Positions 9,030-18,116 of a stretch of DNA of 64,000 nt are shown here, in pieces. Below the pieces are notes generated by a model. It ran no database searches, was not told the DNA's origin, and saw only the letters and a program-made list of their open reading frames with translations. The stretch spans positions 2,542,001-2,606,000 of the forward strand of contig CAWJVZ010000004.1 of NCBI GenBank assembly GCA_963846475.1. Direction: 5' to 3'. Within the stretch, counting starts at the first letter, position 1. The number at the start of each line of letters is the position of its first letter. Source of the DNA: DASWJZ01 sp963846475 (GTDB taxonomy: Bacteria > Pseudomonadota > Alphaproteobacteria > Rhizobiales > Afifellaceae). The position numbers and the translations under genes were made by a program.

Positions 9030-10436
9030 CGCGGGGCCTGGTCGTCGCCGCGGCGGCGAGCCATTCCGGCAAGACGATTTTTTCGGTCGGGCTGATCGCG
9101 GCGCTTCGTGCGCGCGGGCTCAAAATCGCGGCGGCCAAATGCGGCCCCGATTATATCGACCCGAAATTCCTGGAGGCGGCGAGCGGCGCGCCGGCCATCA
9201 ACCTCGATCCATGGGCGATGCGGCCCGAAACAGTGACGGCGCGGCTGGCGCGGCTCGCGAACGGAGCCGACCTCGTCGTGGTTGAAGGCGTCATGGGGCT
9301 TTTCGACGGCGGCAGCGGCGGCGCCGGCTCGACCGCCTCGCTCGCCGCACTGACCAGCCTTCCCGTCGTGCTCGTTATTGGTGCGCACAGCCTGGCGCAG
9401 TCCGCGGCAGCCGTCGCCGAGGGCTGCGCCCGGCTTGCCGATGGGTTCCCGCTCGTCGGCGCGATCGTCAATTCCGTCGCTTCGGAGCGGCATGCGGAAC
9501 TCGTCCGCGAGGGTTTTCAGCGGGCATCGGTGCCGCTCCTTGGGCTGGTGCGGCGGGATGCGGGCGTGGCTCTGCCGTCGCGGCATCTGGGCCTGGTGCA
9601 GGCGGAGGAGCACGAAAGTCTGGCGAGAAAGATCGCGCGGGCGGCCAAGCTGGTCGAGGAGGGGTGCGATCTGGACCGGATTTTGAGTTCCGCAGGGCCG
9701 CTTTCGGCATCTCATGCCCGCGCCGACGCCGCAGAGCCGAGCTACCCCTCCCCTAGCCCCTCCCCACAAGGGGGAGGGGAAAAGCGCGAGTCCTCCCCCC
9801 TTGTGGGGGAGGGTAGGGAGGGGGTCGTCGCCGGATTTGGCGAACGCCTTCAGCCCCTCGGCCAAAGAATTGCAGTGGCACGCGACGTCGCCTTCGCCTT
9901 CGCCTACCCGCACCTCCTCGGCGACTGGCGGGACCAGGGCGCCGCAATTTCTTTCTTCTCGCCGCTCGCCGACGAGCCGCCGCCGGACGATGCGAACGCG
10001 GTCGTCCTGCCCGGCGGCTATCCGGAATTGCATGCGGGGCGACTGGCCGGGGCCGAAGCTTTTCGGGCCGGCATGCACGCCGCCGCTTCACGCGGCGCGC
10101 TGATCTACGGCGAGTGCGGCGGCTACATGGTTTTGGGCGACAGCCTCGCGGATGCGGAAGGAATGCCGCACCGCATGCTCGGCCTGCTGCCGCTTTCAAC
10201 CAGCTTTGCGCAGCCAAAGCTGCATCTCGGCTACCGCCGGCTGCAGCCCTTGGCAGAGCTGCCCTGGGCGCGGCCTCTCACGGCGACATGAGTTCCACTT
10301 CGCCAGCATCATTACGGAAGGGCACGACGAGCCGCTCTTTCAGGCCGAGGCGGCCGACGGCGAGACGCTCGGCACGATCGGCCTGCGCCGCGGGCGGGTC
10401 ATGGGCTCCTTTGCTCACGTCATCGACGCCGCGTGA
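9026..10436 (+). CDS. cobB: Cobyrinate a,c-diamide synthase CobB/CbiA (one frameshift)
   Basis: ATP- and glutamine-dependent amidation of the corrin a and c side chains. Seen: N-terminal AAASHSGKTIFSVGL (P-loop-like), VVEGVMGLFDGG, then GQRIAVARDVAFAFAYPHLL and the glutaminase elbow IYGECGGYMVLG. The main frame stops at 10291, but the next frame continues with HEFHFASI and GRVMGSFAHVIDAA to 10436, so one extra base lies just before 10287. Oddity: a palindromic repeat (about 9742-9825) is translated in frame in the linker between the two domains, adding a Ser/Pro/Gly-rich insert of about 28 residues. Confidence 0.88.
9742..9825. repeat. GC-rich palindromic repeat inside cobB
   Basis: Interleaved inverted repeats: CCTCCCC blocks facing GGGGAGG blocks around two centres (CCCCACAAGGGGG near 9770 and CCCCCTTGTGGGGG near 9800). 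The same style of element is intergenic elsewhere in rhizobial genomes. Here it lies in the coding frame of cobB without introducing a stop, between the ATPase and glutaminase domains. Confidence 0.7.
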
Positions 10437-10439
10437 GGT

Positions 10440-11212
10440 TCAAGCCTTCTTGCGCTGTGGCCTGAGCACATGGACATGCCCGGCATCGTAGAGGGCGGAA
10501 TCGCGAAAATCCGTGTCGGCGAGCGCCGGGCCGACCAGGATCAGCGCCGTGCGGGTGATCTTGGCGGCCCGCACCTTCTGCGCGAATGTCGGCGAGCGTG
10601 CCGAACACGAACGCCTCGTCCGGCCAGCCGACCGGTAGGCGACGATGACCGGGCAGTCGGCGCCCGTAGAACGGCGCGAGCTGGCGCTCCACCTCCAGGA
10701 GATTGCGCACCGAGAGATGGATCACCAGCGTCGCGCCGGGAGCGGGCGAGCGTCGCCAGGTCCTCGCCGGCGGGCATGGCGGAGGATTTCATCGCCGTGC
10801 GCGTGAGGATCACCGTCTGGGTGACCTCCGGGATGGTCAGCTCGCGGCCGAGCGCCGCGGCGGCGGCGGCGAAGGACGGGACGCCCGGCGTCACGTCGTA
10901 GGCGATGCCCAGCGCCTTGAGGCGGCGGATCTGCTCGGCGATGGCGCCGTAGAGCGAGGGATCGCCGGAATGGACGCGCGCCACTTCCTTGCCCGCCGCG
11001 ACGGCCTTGGCCATCTCGCCGACGATGTCGTCGAGTGTCATCGGCGCGGTGTCGAGCACGCGCGCGCCGGGCGGCGCCGCGGCGACGATTTCGACCGGCA
11101 CGAGCGAGCCGGCATAAAGGCAGACCGGGCAGCGCTCGATCAGCCGGAGCCCGCGGACGGTGATGAGGTCCGGGGCGCCCGGGCCGGCGCCGATGAAATG
11201 CACGATGGTCAT
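10440..11212 (-). pseudogene. cobM: Precorrin-4 C11-methyltransferase CobM/CbiF, frameshifted
   Basis: SAM methyltransferase acting on C11 of precorrin-4. Seen: start VHFIGAGPGAPDLITVRG, then ARVHSGDPSLYGAIAEQ and DVTPGVPSFAAAAAALG in one frame; the remainder (LVIHLSVRNLLEVERQLAPF, GWPDEAFVFGTLADI, ITRTALILVGPAL, HVHVLRPQRKKA) requires changes of frame near 10740 (extra base), 10665 (extra base), 10632 (missing base) and 10588 (extra base). Protein similarity is excellent on each side of every break. The ATG overlaps the TGA of the upstream cobJ frame (ATGA), as expected of an operon. Confidence 0.82.
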
Positions 11213-11240
11213 GAAGACGGTCCAGAGCGAGGGACAAAGC

Positions 11241-11271
11241 TCCCTCTTCTCCCGGGGTCCCGGGAGAGGAG
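11241..11271. repeat. Short palindrome at the 3' end of cobJ
   Basis: TCTCCCGGGG facing CCCGGGAGAGG, one arm pair of the CTCTCCC repeat family. It encodes part of the last ~20 residues of CobJ after the usual C-terminus (GYEKKR), extending the protein until the stop that overlaps cobM. Confidence 0.6.
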
Positions 11272-12981
11272 ATTTGCGGTGTCGCCGGTTCGCTTCTTTT
11301 CGTAGCCGCGCGGCGTAAAGGTCCAGAGCCGGCCGCCGGCGGCGACCTGCCGCGTCGTCGAGGCGCCGACCAGGACGAGGGTGAGCATGTCGACCTATCG
11401 ACTTCCAGCTCCGCCAGCGGGACGGTGGAGACGGCCTCGCCGTCGCGGCCGAGATTGCGGGCGAGCACGACCGGCGTGTCCGCCGGCCGGTGTTCCAGGA
11501 GGATTTTTTTTGCAGCGGCGAGCTGCGTGCGGCGGCGCTGCGACACGGGATTGTAGAAGGCGATGACGAAATCGGCCTCCGCCGCGGCGCGGATGCGCCT
11601 CTCGATCGTCTCCCAGGGCGTCAGCAGGTCGGACAGCGAGATCGCGCAGAAATCGTGGCCGAGCGGCGCGCCGGCCCGCGCCGCGGCCGCCTGCATGGCC
11701 GAGATGCCGGGCGCGACGACGATCTCAGCGCGCGCCGCGCCGTCGGGCAGGCCGCCCGCGGCGAGACACTCGAAGGCCAGCGCCGCCATGGCGTAGATGC
11801 CGGCATCGCCCGACGAGACGAGCGCGACGGAGCGGCCCTCGGCGGCCAGAGCGAGCGCCTGGCGCACCCGCGCCTCTTCCGAGCCGAGCTCCGAATCGAA
11901 GCGCTCGGCCCGCGACGATCAGCGGCGCGACCAGATCGAGATAGAGCGAATAGCCGACCGCCGCGTCGCTGGTCTGCAGCAGGCGACGCGCCTCCGGCGT
12001 CAGCCAGTCGGGCCCGCCCGGGCCGATGCCGATCGACGGCGAGGCGGCCCCGCGCGCGGCCGACGCGGTCCGCGTCGACTGATTTCCGGCGCTTCGGCGA
12101 TGGCGCAGGTGACGCGGCGGCCTTTGCGCTTGGCGACGACAAGGCGCGCCCTGCGGCCCGGCAGCGGCCAAAGCGGCGCCCTCGGCCACGCCGTGGCAGC
12201 CGACCTCGCGGAACACGGCGTCGGAGGGATTTCTCAGGCGCGGCGTTTCGGCCTCAAGCTCCGCGGCCGTGAAGAAGCGGGCCGGCACGCCGAGATCCGC
12301 GGCGGCCCTCAGGATCGCGTCCTCGTCGGCCTTCAGGTCGATCGAGGCGACGCAGCGCGACGGATTGCGGCGCCAGGCCCGCCTCGTCCAGAGCTTTGCG
12401 CAACAGGCCAACCGCTTCCGCAGGATCGGCGCCGCGCTCGCAGCCGAGCCCCGACGACCAGTCTCTTCGGGTGATAGACCAGCGTCCGCTCGTCGCCTGC
12501 CAGTGCTTGCGTCGTGGCGACGAGGCGGATTTCTGCGTCGGCTGCGAGCGGCAGATGCGGCTCTCCGCGAGCCAGGCGCAGTCGCCCTCGATCCGCGCCG
12601 AAGCGCCGGCGAGGAGCGCTGCCATGACCGGCTTGGCGTGCTCGGGATTGGCGAGAGCCCAGCCCGGCGGCGGCGCATCGAGCGCGATGCCGAAGCGGCG
12701 GTCGCCGGCCGTGGTGATCGCGGCGTGGCCGCCGAGCGCCTCGGCGAGCGCGCGGGCCAGATCGTTGGCGCCGCGATGGCCGCCGAGCAGCGGCACGATG
12801 ACGGCGCCGTCCTCCGAAACCGCCAGCACCGGCGGCTCGTCGCGCTTGTCGGCAAGGCAGCGGCGCCAGGATGCGGATCAGGATGCCGGCGGCGCAGATG
12901 CCGACGATCGGGCGCCCGGCTTCGAACAAGGTTCGGATGTGCGCCGTGGTGTCGTCGAAGATCTGGTGGGCGAACGCTCTA

Positions 12982-13120
12982 CTCCTCTCCCGGGACGGGA
13001 GAGGCCGACTCGCGGAACGCGAGCGGGTGAGGGTCACCATCGTCGAGCGCGACCTGACGAGACCCTCACCCGGCTCCGCGCTGAGCGCGGACTCGGCCTC
13101 TCCCGTCCCGGGAGAGGAGG
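12982..13120. repeat. CTCTCCC-type double palindrome inside cbiG
   Basis: Left arm CTCCTCTCCCGGGACGGGAG... to ...GCGGGTGAGGGT and right arm ACCCTCACCCGGCT... to ...CCCGTCCCGGGAGAGGAG are near-perfect inverted copies about 25 bases apart. The same family occurs at 49007-49202 and 53797-53973 between genes. Here it is read through in the CbiG frame as a Ser/Arg/Pro-rich insert of about 46 residues between GEVHALAAAQRAA and AFAHQIFDD, a surface position before the conserved IVGICAAGIL. Confidence 0.75.
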
Positions 13121-13256
13121 ATGGCCCGCCGTGCTCCATATGCGATTGCGCTGCCCTCTGAGCCGCCGCGAGCGCGTGCACCTCGCCGCCGATCGCCTCG
13201 GCAGCGCGGCTGGCTGTGGCGAGCCCGTCCGGCGTCAAGCGCGACGAAGACGGGCG

Positions 13257-13955
13257 TCACGATGCTGCCTTCGAAATAAGGATCATCGAAAAATACGGCG
13301 CATCGGTCGTCGGCCAGCTCCGGCAGCGGCACGACCCGTTCGTCCGGCCGGGTGGCATGCGCGACATAGATCGCATGCTCCGAAAGGCCGTTGCGGGCCA
13401 GCAGCTCCCGCAGCCGCGGCAGATGCCGCCCGACCTTGAGGATCGCCGCGGCGTCGCTTTCGCCAAGCCGGCGTTCGAAGCTCCGCGTCGGGGAGCGTGG
13501 CGGGCAGCACGGTCAGCACGTCGTCGCGGCGCACCAGCGGCCGTCCGCTCGCCGCGGCGCAGGCGGTGAGCGACGTGACGCCGGGCACGATCGTGCAGGG
13601 GAAAGCGGCCGGCCAGCCGGTCGTGCAGATACATGAACGAGCCGTAGAAGAACGGGTCGCCCTCGCAGAGCACGCCGACATCGCGCCCCGCCTCGGAGAT
13701 GCGCCGCGATCTCGTCCGCGGCGCGGTCGTAGATCTCTACCGGCATCTTGTCCCGGCCGCATGGGGACGCGGATGGCGATCTCGGTCCGCCCCGCCGGGA
13801 TGAACTCGGCGGCGATGGCGCGGGCGGCGCTTTCGCCGGTGATCCGGCGCGGGATAGGCGATCACCGGCACGGCGCAGAGGATGCGCACCGCCTTCAGCG
13901 TCATCAGCTCCGGATCGCCGGGGCCGACGCCGATGCCGTAGAGCCGGCCCGTCAT
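13257..13955 (-). pseudogene. cobI: Precorrin-2 C20-methyltransferase CobI/CbiL, frameshifted
   Basis: SAM enzyme methylating C20 of precorrin-2. Seen: MTGRLYGIGVGPGDPELMTL from ATG 13955, RAIAAEFIPAGRTEIAI, MPVEIYDRAADEIAAHL, VLCEGDPFFYGSFMYLHDRL, IVPGVTSLTACAAASG and the C-terminus APYFSMILISKAAS, which is typical of the family. These blocks lie in successive frames; I count six breaks, all of them single extra bases. The stop overlaps the GTG of cbiG (GTGA) and the start appears to overlap the cobL stop, so this is a coupled operon gene. Confidence 0.82.
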
Positions 13956-15171
13956 TGCTTTCCGCCACGCCCATTGCGTCACCGGCATTGCGGGGCGCCA
14001 GCCGGAGAAGCTCCCGACCGGCTCGGCGCGCGCGACGGACAGGCGGACGAGCTCGCCGCCATGGCCGCGCATGGGCGGCAAGCAGCATTGCCTCGCTCTC
14101 CAGCGTCACCGCATGGGCGACCAGCCGCCCGCCCGGCTTCAGCACACGGATTGACGCCGCAATCGTCGGCTCGGAGAGGCCGCCGCCGATGAAGATGGCG
14201 TCCGGCGCGGGGAGCGCCGTCAAGCGCCTCCGGGGCGCTGCCGTCGCGGATGTCGAGGCCGGGCACGCCGAGCGCGGCGGCGTTGCGCGGCAGCGAGCGC
14301 CCGCCGCGTCGGCCCGCGGCTCGAGCGCGATGGCGCGGGCGTGCTCCTCCGCGCGCATCCATTCGATGCCGATCGAGCCGCAGCCGGCGCCGATATCGAG
14401 AGGAGCGCGCCGGGATGCGGCATGAGCTTGGCCAGCGCGAGCGCGCGGAACTCGCGCTTGGTCAGCTTGCCGTCATGCTCGAAGGCATCGTCCGGCAGCC
14501 CGGTGCGCGGATGCCACGACGCGCCGGGGCCGGCGACGCATTCCACGGCGAGCGTATGGAAATCCGGCACGTCAGCGTCCCAGTCGCGCGCCAGGCGCCT
14601 CGCTGCGCGATTCGCGTGGCGCCGCCCATATGCGCGAGCGCGACCATGCGGCTGTCGCCAAAGCCGTGCGCGACAAGCCAGTCGCGCGACGGCGGCCGGC
14701 GTGCGTCGCGTCCTGCGGCCAGGATGAGCAGCCGCGCGCCGGGCGCGACGAAGCGGCGCGAGCGTCTCGACGCGGGCGGCCGTGCAGCGTGACCAGCATC
14801 GTGCGCTGCAAGCGGCCAGCCGAGCCGGGCGGCGGCGAGCGAAAAGGCGGAGATGCCGGGCAGCACGATCATCTCTTCCGGCGATATTTGTCGGGCGAGC
14901 GTCGCGCCGATGCCGCAATGCATGGGATCGCCGGTGGCGAGCACGCAGACACGGCGGCCGCGCATCACGGCGATCCGGTCGATCATGTCCCGGAGCGGGC
15001 TCGGCCAGGCGAGGCGCTCGCAGGAACCCTCGGCACGCGTCGGGCACCATGGCGAGGTGGCGCTCGCCGCCGATCAGCACCTCGGCGGTGTCGATCAGCG
15101 TGCGCGCGGCGGGCGAGAGGCCGGCAAAGCCCGTCCTCGCCGATGCCGACGATGGAGAGCCACGGCTTCAT
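13952..15171 (-). pseudogene. cobL: Precorrin-6Y C5,15-methyltransferase (decarboxylating) CobL, frameshifted
   Basis: Bifunctional enzyme equal to CbiE plus CbiT: methylates C5 and C15 and decarboxylates the C12 acetate. Seen: MKPWLSIVGIGEDGL from ATG 15171, LIGGERHLAMVPD, VCVLATGDPMHCGIGATLAR, EEMIVLPGISAFSLAAARLG, then the CbiT half PDAIFIGGGLSEPTIAASIR and VLKPGGRLVAHAVTLESEA and the end PVTQWAWRK. Many frame changes separate these. As written the last frame runs straight into cobI; removing one A near 13958 would create a TGA overlapping the cobI ATG, the expected arrangement. Confidence 0.8.
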
Positions 15172-15808
15172 GCCGCCGCGGTTCCGAGGATGAGCGCGTT
15201 CAGCGCGGCCGCGGCCATGGCGCTGCCGCCGCGCCGGCCATGCAGCGTGATGAAGGGAAGGCCGAGGGCGTTGCCGGCGAGCGCCGCTTTCGATTCCGCC
15301 GCGCCGACGAAGCCGACGGGAAAGCCCAGCACCAGCGCCGGCCTCGGCGGCGCCTTCGGCGATCAGCTCCAGCAGGCGGAAGAGCGCGGTCGGGGCGTTG
15401 CCGATCACGACGATCGCGCCGCCGAATTGCTCCGCCAGGAGCTCGATGCCGGCGGCGGTGCGCGTCTGCCCGGCTGCGCTTGGCCAGCGCCGCCGCGCCG
15501 GGCTGGTCGATGGCGACATGGACCGCGTTGCGCGGCCGGCAGGCGGCTCGGTCATCAGGCCGGAGGCGACCATGCGCACGTCGCAGAGGATCGGCGCGCC
15601 GGCGAGCGAGCGCAGCCCGCCCGCGCTCGCCGGCTCGTCGGCGAATAGGCGAGGTCGCGCGACGATGTCCGGCATGCCGCAGGCGTGGACGATGCGCGCG
15701 GCGATCGGCGCGATGTCGGCGGGAAGCGCGGAAAGATCCGCCTCCGCCGCGATCGATCTCGAAGGAGCGCCGCGTGATCTCCGCCGGGTCGCGGATGTAG
15801 TCGAGCAC
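15168..15808 (-). pseudogene. cobH: Precorrin-8X methylmutase CobH/CbiC, frameshifted
   Basis: Moves the C11 methyl group to C12 to give (hydrogeno)cobyrinate. Seen: DYIRDPAEITRRSFE from GTG 15808, VHACGMPDIVAR (after a frame change), GAPILCDVRMVASGL, FGGAIVVIGNAPTALFRLLE and the last residues ALNALILGTAAA. The catalytic His is in HACGMPD. Several single-base frame changes interrupt it. The TGA overlaps the cobL ATG (ATGA), and the GTG follows the cbiX stop by one base, so the genes are coupled. Confidence 0.82.
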
Positions 15809-15809
15809 C

Positions 15810-16871
15810 TCAGACCCGCTTCAGCGAGCGCGGCCCGAGCGGATGGTCGGCGTGCGGGTAGGGGTGGTGGCCGGCTTCGTGGTGGTGGCCGTGGCCGCCG
15901 TGGTCGCTGTGATCGTGGTCATGATGATGGTGGCCGTTGCCGTGTCCGTGACGGCGGCCGTCGCCGCCGCCGTGAGCATGGCCGTGCTCCGCCGTGCCGA
16001 TCCCCTCCACGTGATGGTGGTGGCTCTCCTGCGGCAGGCCGACCTCGGCTTCGAAGCCCAGAACCTGCTCGCGGTATTTGCAGAGCTGGCAGTTCATCAG
16101 GTTCTGCCCCGCCAAGAATCTCGTGCACGCGGTCGACGAAGGTCTCGAGCACCAGCGGGTGGTCGTTCAGATAGGGCGCCTTGACGAAATCGATGCCGGG
16201 ATGGCGCGCGGCGACCGCATCGGTCGCGTCGTAGATCCGCTGCACCAGGATGCCGGTGAAGAGGAAATAGGGGAAGACGACGATGCGGCGGAAGCCGAGG
16301 CGGGCGGCCTTCTCCAGCGCCGGCTCGACCAGCGGAAAGGTGACGCCGGAATAGGCGGTCTCCGCCCAGCCGAAGCCAAAGCCCTCCCAGAGCATGCGGG
16401 TGACCTTGGCGACGTTGGAATTGGCGTCGGGATCGGAGGCGCCGCGGCCGACGACGACGAGCAGCGTGTCGTGGCAGCGGCACGTCCGTCGCCGGCCGCG
16501 TCGAGCGCTTCGCGGATGCGCGCGCCGGCGGCGCGGATCATTTTCGGGTCGAGGCCGAGCTCGCGGCCGTATTCGATCCGGAGCCCCGGCCGGCCGTGCT
16601 GGTAGGTGTTGAGGACCGAGGGGATGTCGTTCTTGGCGTGGCCGGCGGCGAACAGCATGCCGGGCACGGCGAGGATGTGGCGCGCGCCTTTGGCGACCAG
16701 CCGGTCGAGCCCGTCGCGGATGACCGGGCGGGCAAATTCCAGATAGCCGTGATCGACCGGCCAGCCGGGGAAACGGTCTGCCAGCCTCTCCGCCAGAGCG
16801 GCGAACTCGGCGACTGCGAGCGGGTCGCGGCTGCCGTGGCCGCAGACCATCACCCCGATCGCGTCAGTCAC
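15810..16871 (-). pseudogene. cbiX: Sirohydrochlorin cobaltochelatase CbiX with Fe-S motif and His-rich tail, frameshifted
   Basis: Inserts Co2+ into the early tetrapyrrole. Seen: GVMVCGHGSRDPLAVAEF (metal-binding His), HILAVPGMLFAAGHAKNDIP in the first half, then RIVVFPYFLFTGILVQRIYD in the second, NLMNCQLCKYREQVLGFEAE (a Cys-x2-Cys motif like the Fe-S site of large CbiX proteins) and a tail with about 25 histidines (15830-15990). One base seems missing near 16473 and one extra near 16113. GTG 16871 overlaps the end of the HPGH protein gene by eight bases. The His tail probably stores or buffers cobalt. Confidence 0.83.
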
Positions 16872-17052
16872 TCAAGGCGGCCTTGCGGCGCCGGATGCTG
16901 CGGGCGATTGCGCATGCCACGATGCCGAGAGCCGCGGCGGAAGCGCCGAGCGCCAGGAAATGGCTGTGGCCGGCAGCCTCGGCGACATGGCCGGGATGGG
17001 CGAAAGCGGGAGCGGCGAGAAGCAGAACGGGAAGAGCGGCGAGACGCTGCAT
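16864..17052 (-). CDS. Small HPGH-containing membrane protein (DUF6732-like) next to cbiX
   Basis: 62 residues: an N-terminal signal-like helix MQRLAALPVLLLAAPAFA followed by HPGHVAEAAGHSHF, a second helix and a basic tail RSIRRRKAALSD. The His cluster just after the predicted cleavage site suggests periplasmic metal contact. Related small proteins occur beside cobalamin genes in alphaproteobacteria, so a role in cobalt handling is plausible but unproven. It is the promoter-proximal gene of the leftward cbiX-cobH-cobL-cobI-cbiG/cobJ-cobM operon. ATG 17052 was chosen because the signal helix begins there. Confidence 0.7.
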   Translation of the reverse strand: MQRLAALPVLLLAAPAFAHPGHVAEAAGHSHFLALGASAAALGIVACAIARSIRRRKAALSD

Positions 17053-17316
17053 CGGGCGGACCTCCGGGTCATGCGAGAGGCTCGCCCGCGGCCCCATGGC
17101 CGCGCGGCTTTTCGAAGACGGCCCCGGTTTGACCCCCGATTTGGGTCGGTCGCAGCGGGATCGTTTCAGCCCCTCTGGGGACAACCATCCTTGTGAGAAG
17201 CTCTAGTCCCGGCCGGACGGCCGGTCAATTCGCGGCTGCGACCGTTTTTGTCCCCGGGCCGGCATGTTGGCGCGCCGCGGCGGGCATGTTACGGGCCGGG
17301 TGACGAGGGGGATTTG

Positions 17317-18096
17317 ATGCTGCGCTTTTCCGCCAATCTCGGTTTTCTGTGGCGCGAGCTGCCGCTCCTGGAACGCGTGCGGCGCGCCAAGGCGAGCGGC
17401 TTCGACGCCGTCGAGCTGCATTTTCCCTACGACGTGCCGGCCGAAGCGCTCCGGGCGGAGCTTCTCGGGGCCGGCCTGCCGGTGGTCGGCATCAATGCCC
17501 CGCCAGGCGACACGGCGGCCGGCGATTTCGGCCTCGCCGCGGTGCCGGGCCGCGAGGCGGAGGCGCGCGCCTCGATCGACCAGGCGCTTAGCTATGCGGA
17601 GGCGATCGGCGCCCGATATGTCCACGTCCTCGCCGGCAAGCCGGACGCGGCGATCCGCGCCGAGGCGCGCAAGACCTTCCTCGAGGCGCTCGACTATGCG
17701 GCGGGCTGCGCCGAGAAGGCCGGGATCACCATCCTGATGGAGCCGCTCAATGCGCGCCACGTGCCGGGCTATTTTGTGAGCACGAGCGAGCACGCGGCCG
17801 AAATCGCCGCCGAGCTCGGCCGCAAGAACCTGAAAATCCTGTTCGACTGCTTCCATGTGCAGATCGCCGAGGGCGACCTGACCAAACGGCTGGAAAGGCT
17901 GCTGCCCGTCGTCGGCCACGTGCAGATCGCCGCGGTGCCGTCGCGCGCCGAGCCGGACGAGGGGGAGATCGCCTACGAGCGGCTGCTGCCGGCGTTCGAG
18001 GCGCTGGGCTATCTCGGCTATATCGGCGCCGAATACACCCCGCGCAGCACGGTGGAGGAAGGCCTCGCCTGGCTGCAGGTTTTTCGCACCGCGTAG
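17317..18096 (+). CDS. hyi: Hydroxypyruvate isomerase-family TIM barrel (Hyi/OtnI)
   Basis: 259-residue sugar-phosphate-isomerase-like TIM barrel converting hydroxypyruvate or a 2-oxo-tetronate. Seen: FSANLGFLWRELPLLERV at the start, GFDAVELHFPYD, catalytic Glu in ILMEPLNARHVPGYF, LFDCFHVQIAEGDL and the second Glu in YIGAEYTPR. The start at 17317 has GAGGGG seven bases upstream. Alone on the plus strand; the tRNA-like gene lies opposite its 3' end. Confidence 0.88.
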   Translation: MLRFSANLGFLWRELPLLERVRRAKASGFDAVELHFPYDVPAEALRAELLGAGLPVVGINAPPGDTAAGDFGLAAVPGREAEARASIDQALSYAEAIGARYVHVLAGKPDAAIRAEARKTFLEALDYAAGCAEKAGITILMEPLNARHVPGYFVSTSEHAAEIAAELGRKNLKILFDCFHVQIAEGDLTKRLERLLPVVGHVQIAAVPSRAEPDEGEIAYERLLPAFEALGYLGYIGAEYTPRSTVEEGLAWLQVFRTA

Positions 18097-18116
18097 CGCG
18101 ATTTCTCGCGGGATGT

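Larger units (their letters stand above)
11209..13260 (-). pseudogene. cobJ: CbiG-CobJ fusion: cobalt-precorrin-5A hydrolase / precorrin-3B C17-methyltransferase, frameshifted
   Basis: N-terminal CbiG part: GTG at 13260 (overlapping the cobI stop), TPDGLATASRAAEAIGGEVH, IVGICAAGILIRILAPL, LAVSEDGAVIVPLLGGHRGA, and a CobE-like end SIDLKADEDAILRAAADLG with GVAEGAALAAAG. C-terminal CobJ part: GIGPGGPDWLTPEARRLL, VALVSSGDAGIYAMAALAFE, VVAPGISAMQAAAARAGAPL, MLTLVLVGASTTRQV and WTFTPRGYEKKR. I see no stop or start codon between the two halves, so a fusion is likely; such fusions are known in alphaproteobacteria. About nine frame changes are needed (near 13245, 12860, 12555, 12465, 12355, 12145, 12070, 11915 and 11395). 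A palindromic repeat is translated inside the CbiG part. Confidence 0.78.

Noticed and set aside
12982..13120. Transcription terminator inside the cobalamin operon
   Set aside because: Strong hairpins but no T-run, and the coding frame continues on both sides; better explained as an inserted palindromic repeat.
15830..15990. GTGGTG/CACCAC-rich tract as a tandem repeat array or CRISPR-like unit
   Set aside because: It is the His codon run of the CbiX tail, with no regular spacer structure.
17053..17316. Cobalamin riboswitch upstream of the HPGH/cbiX operon
   Set aside because: The minus-strand leader has hairpins (for example GACCC...GGGTC around 17130-17146) but I could not find the B12-box GCCACTG or the rest of the conserved core. 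A covariance search would be needed.
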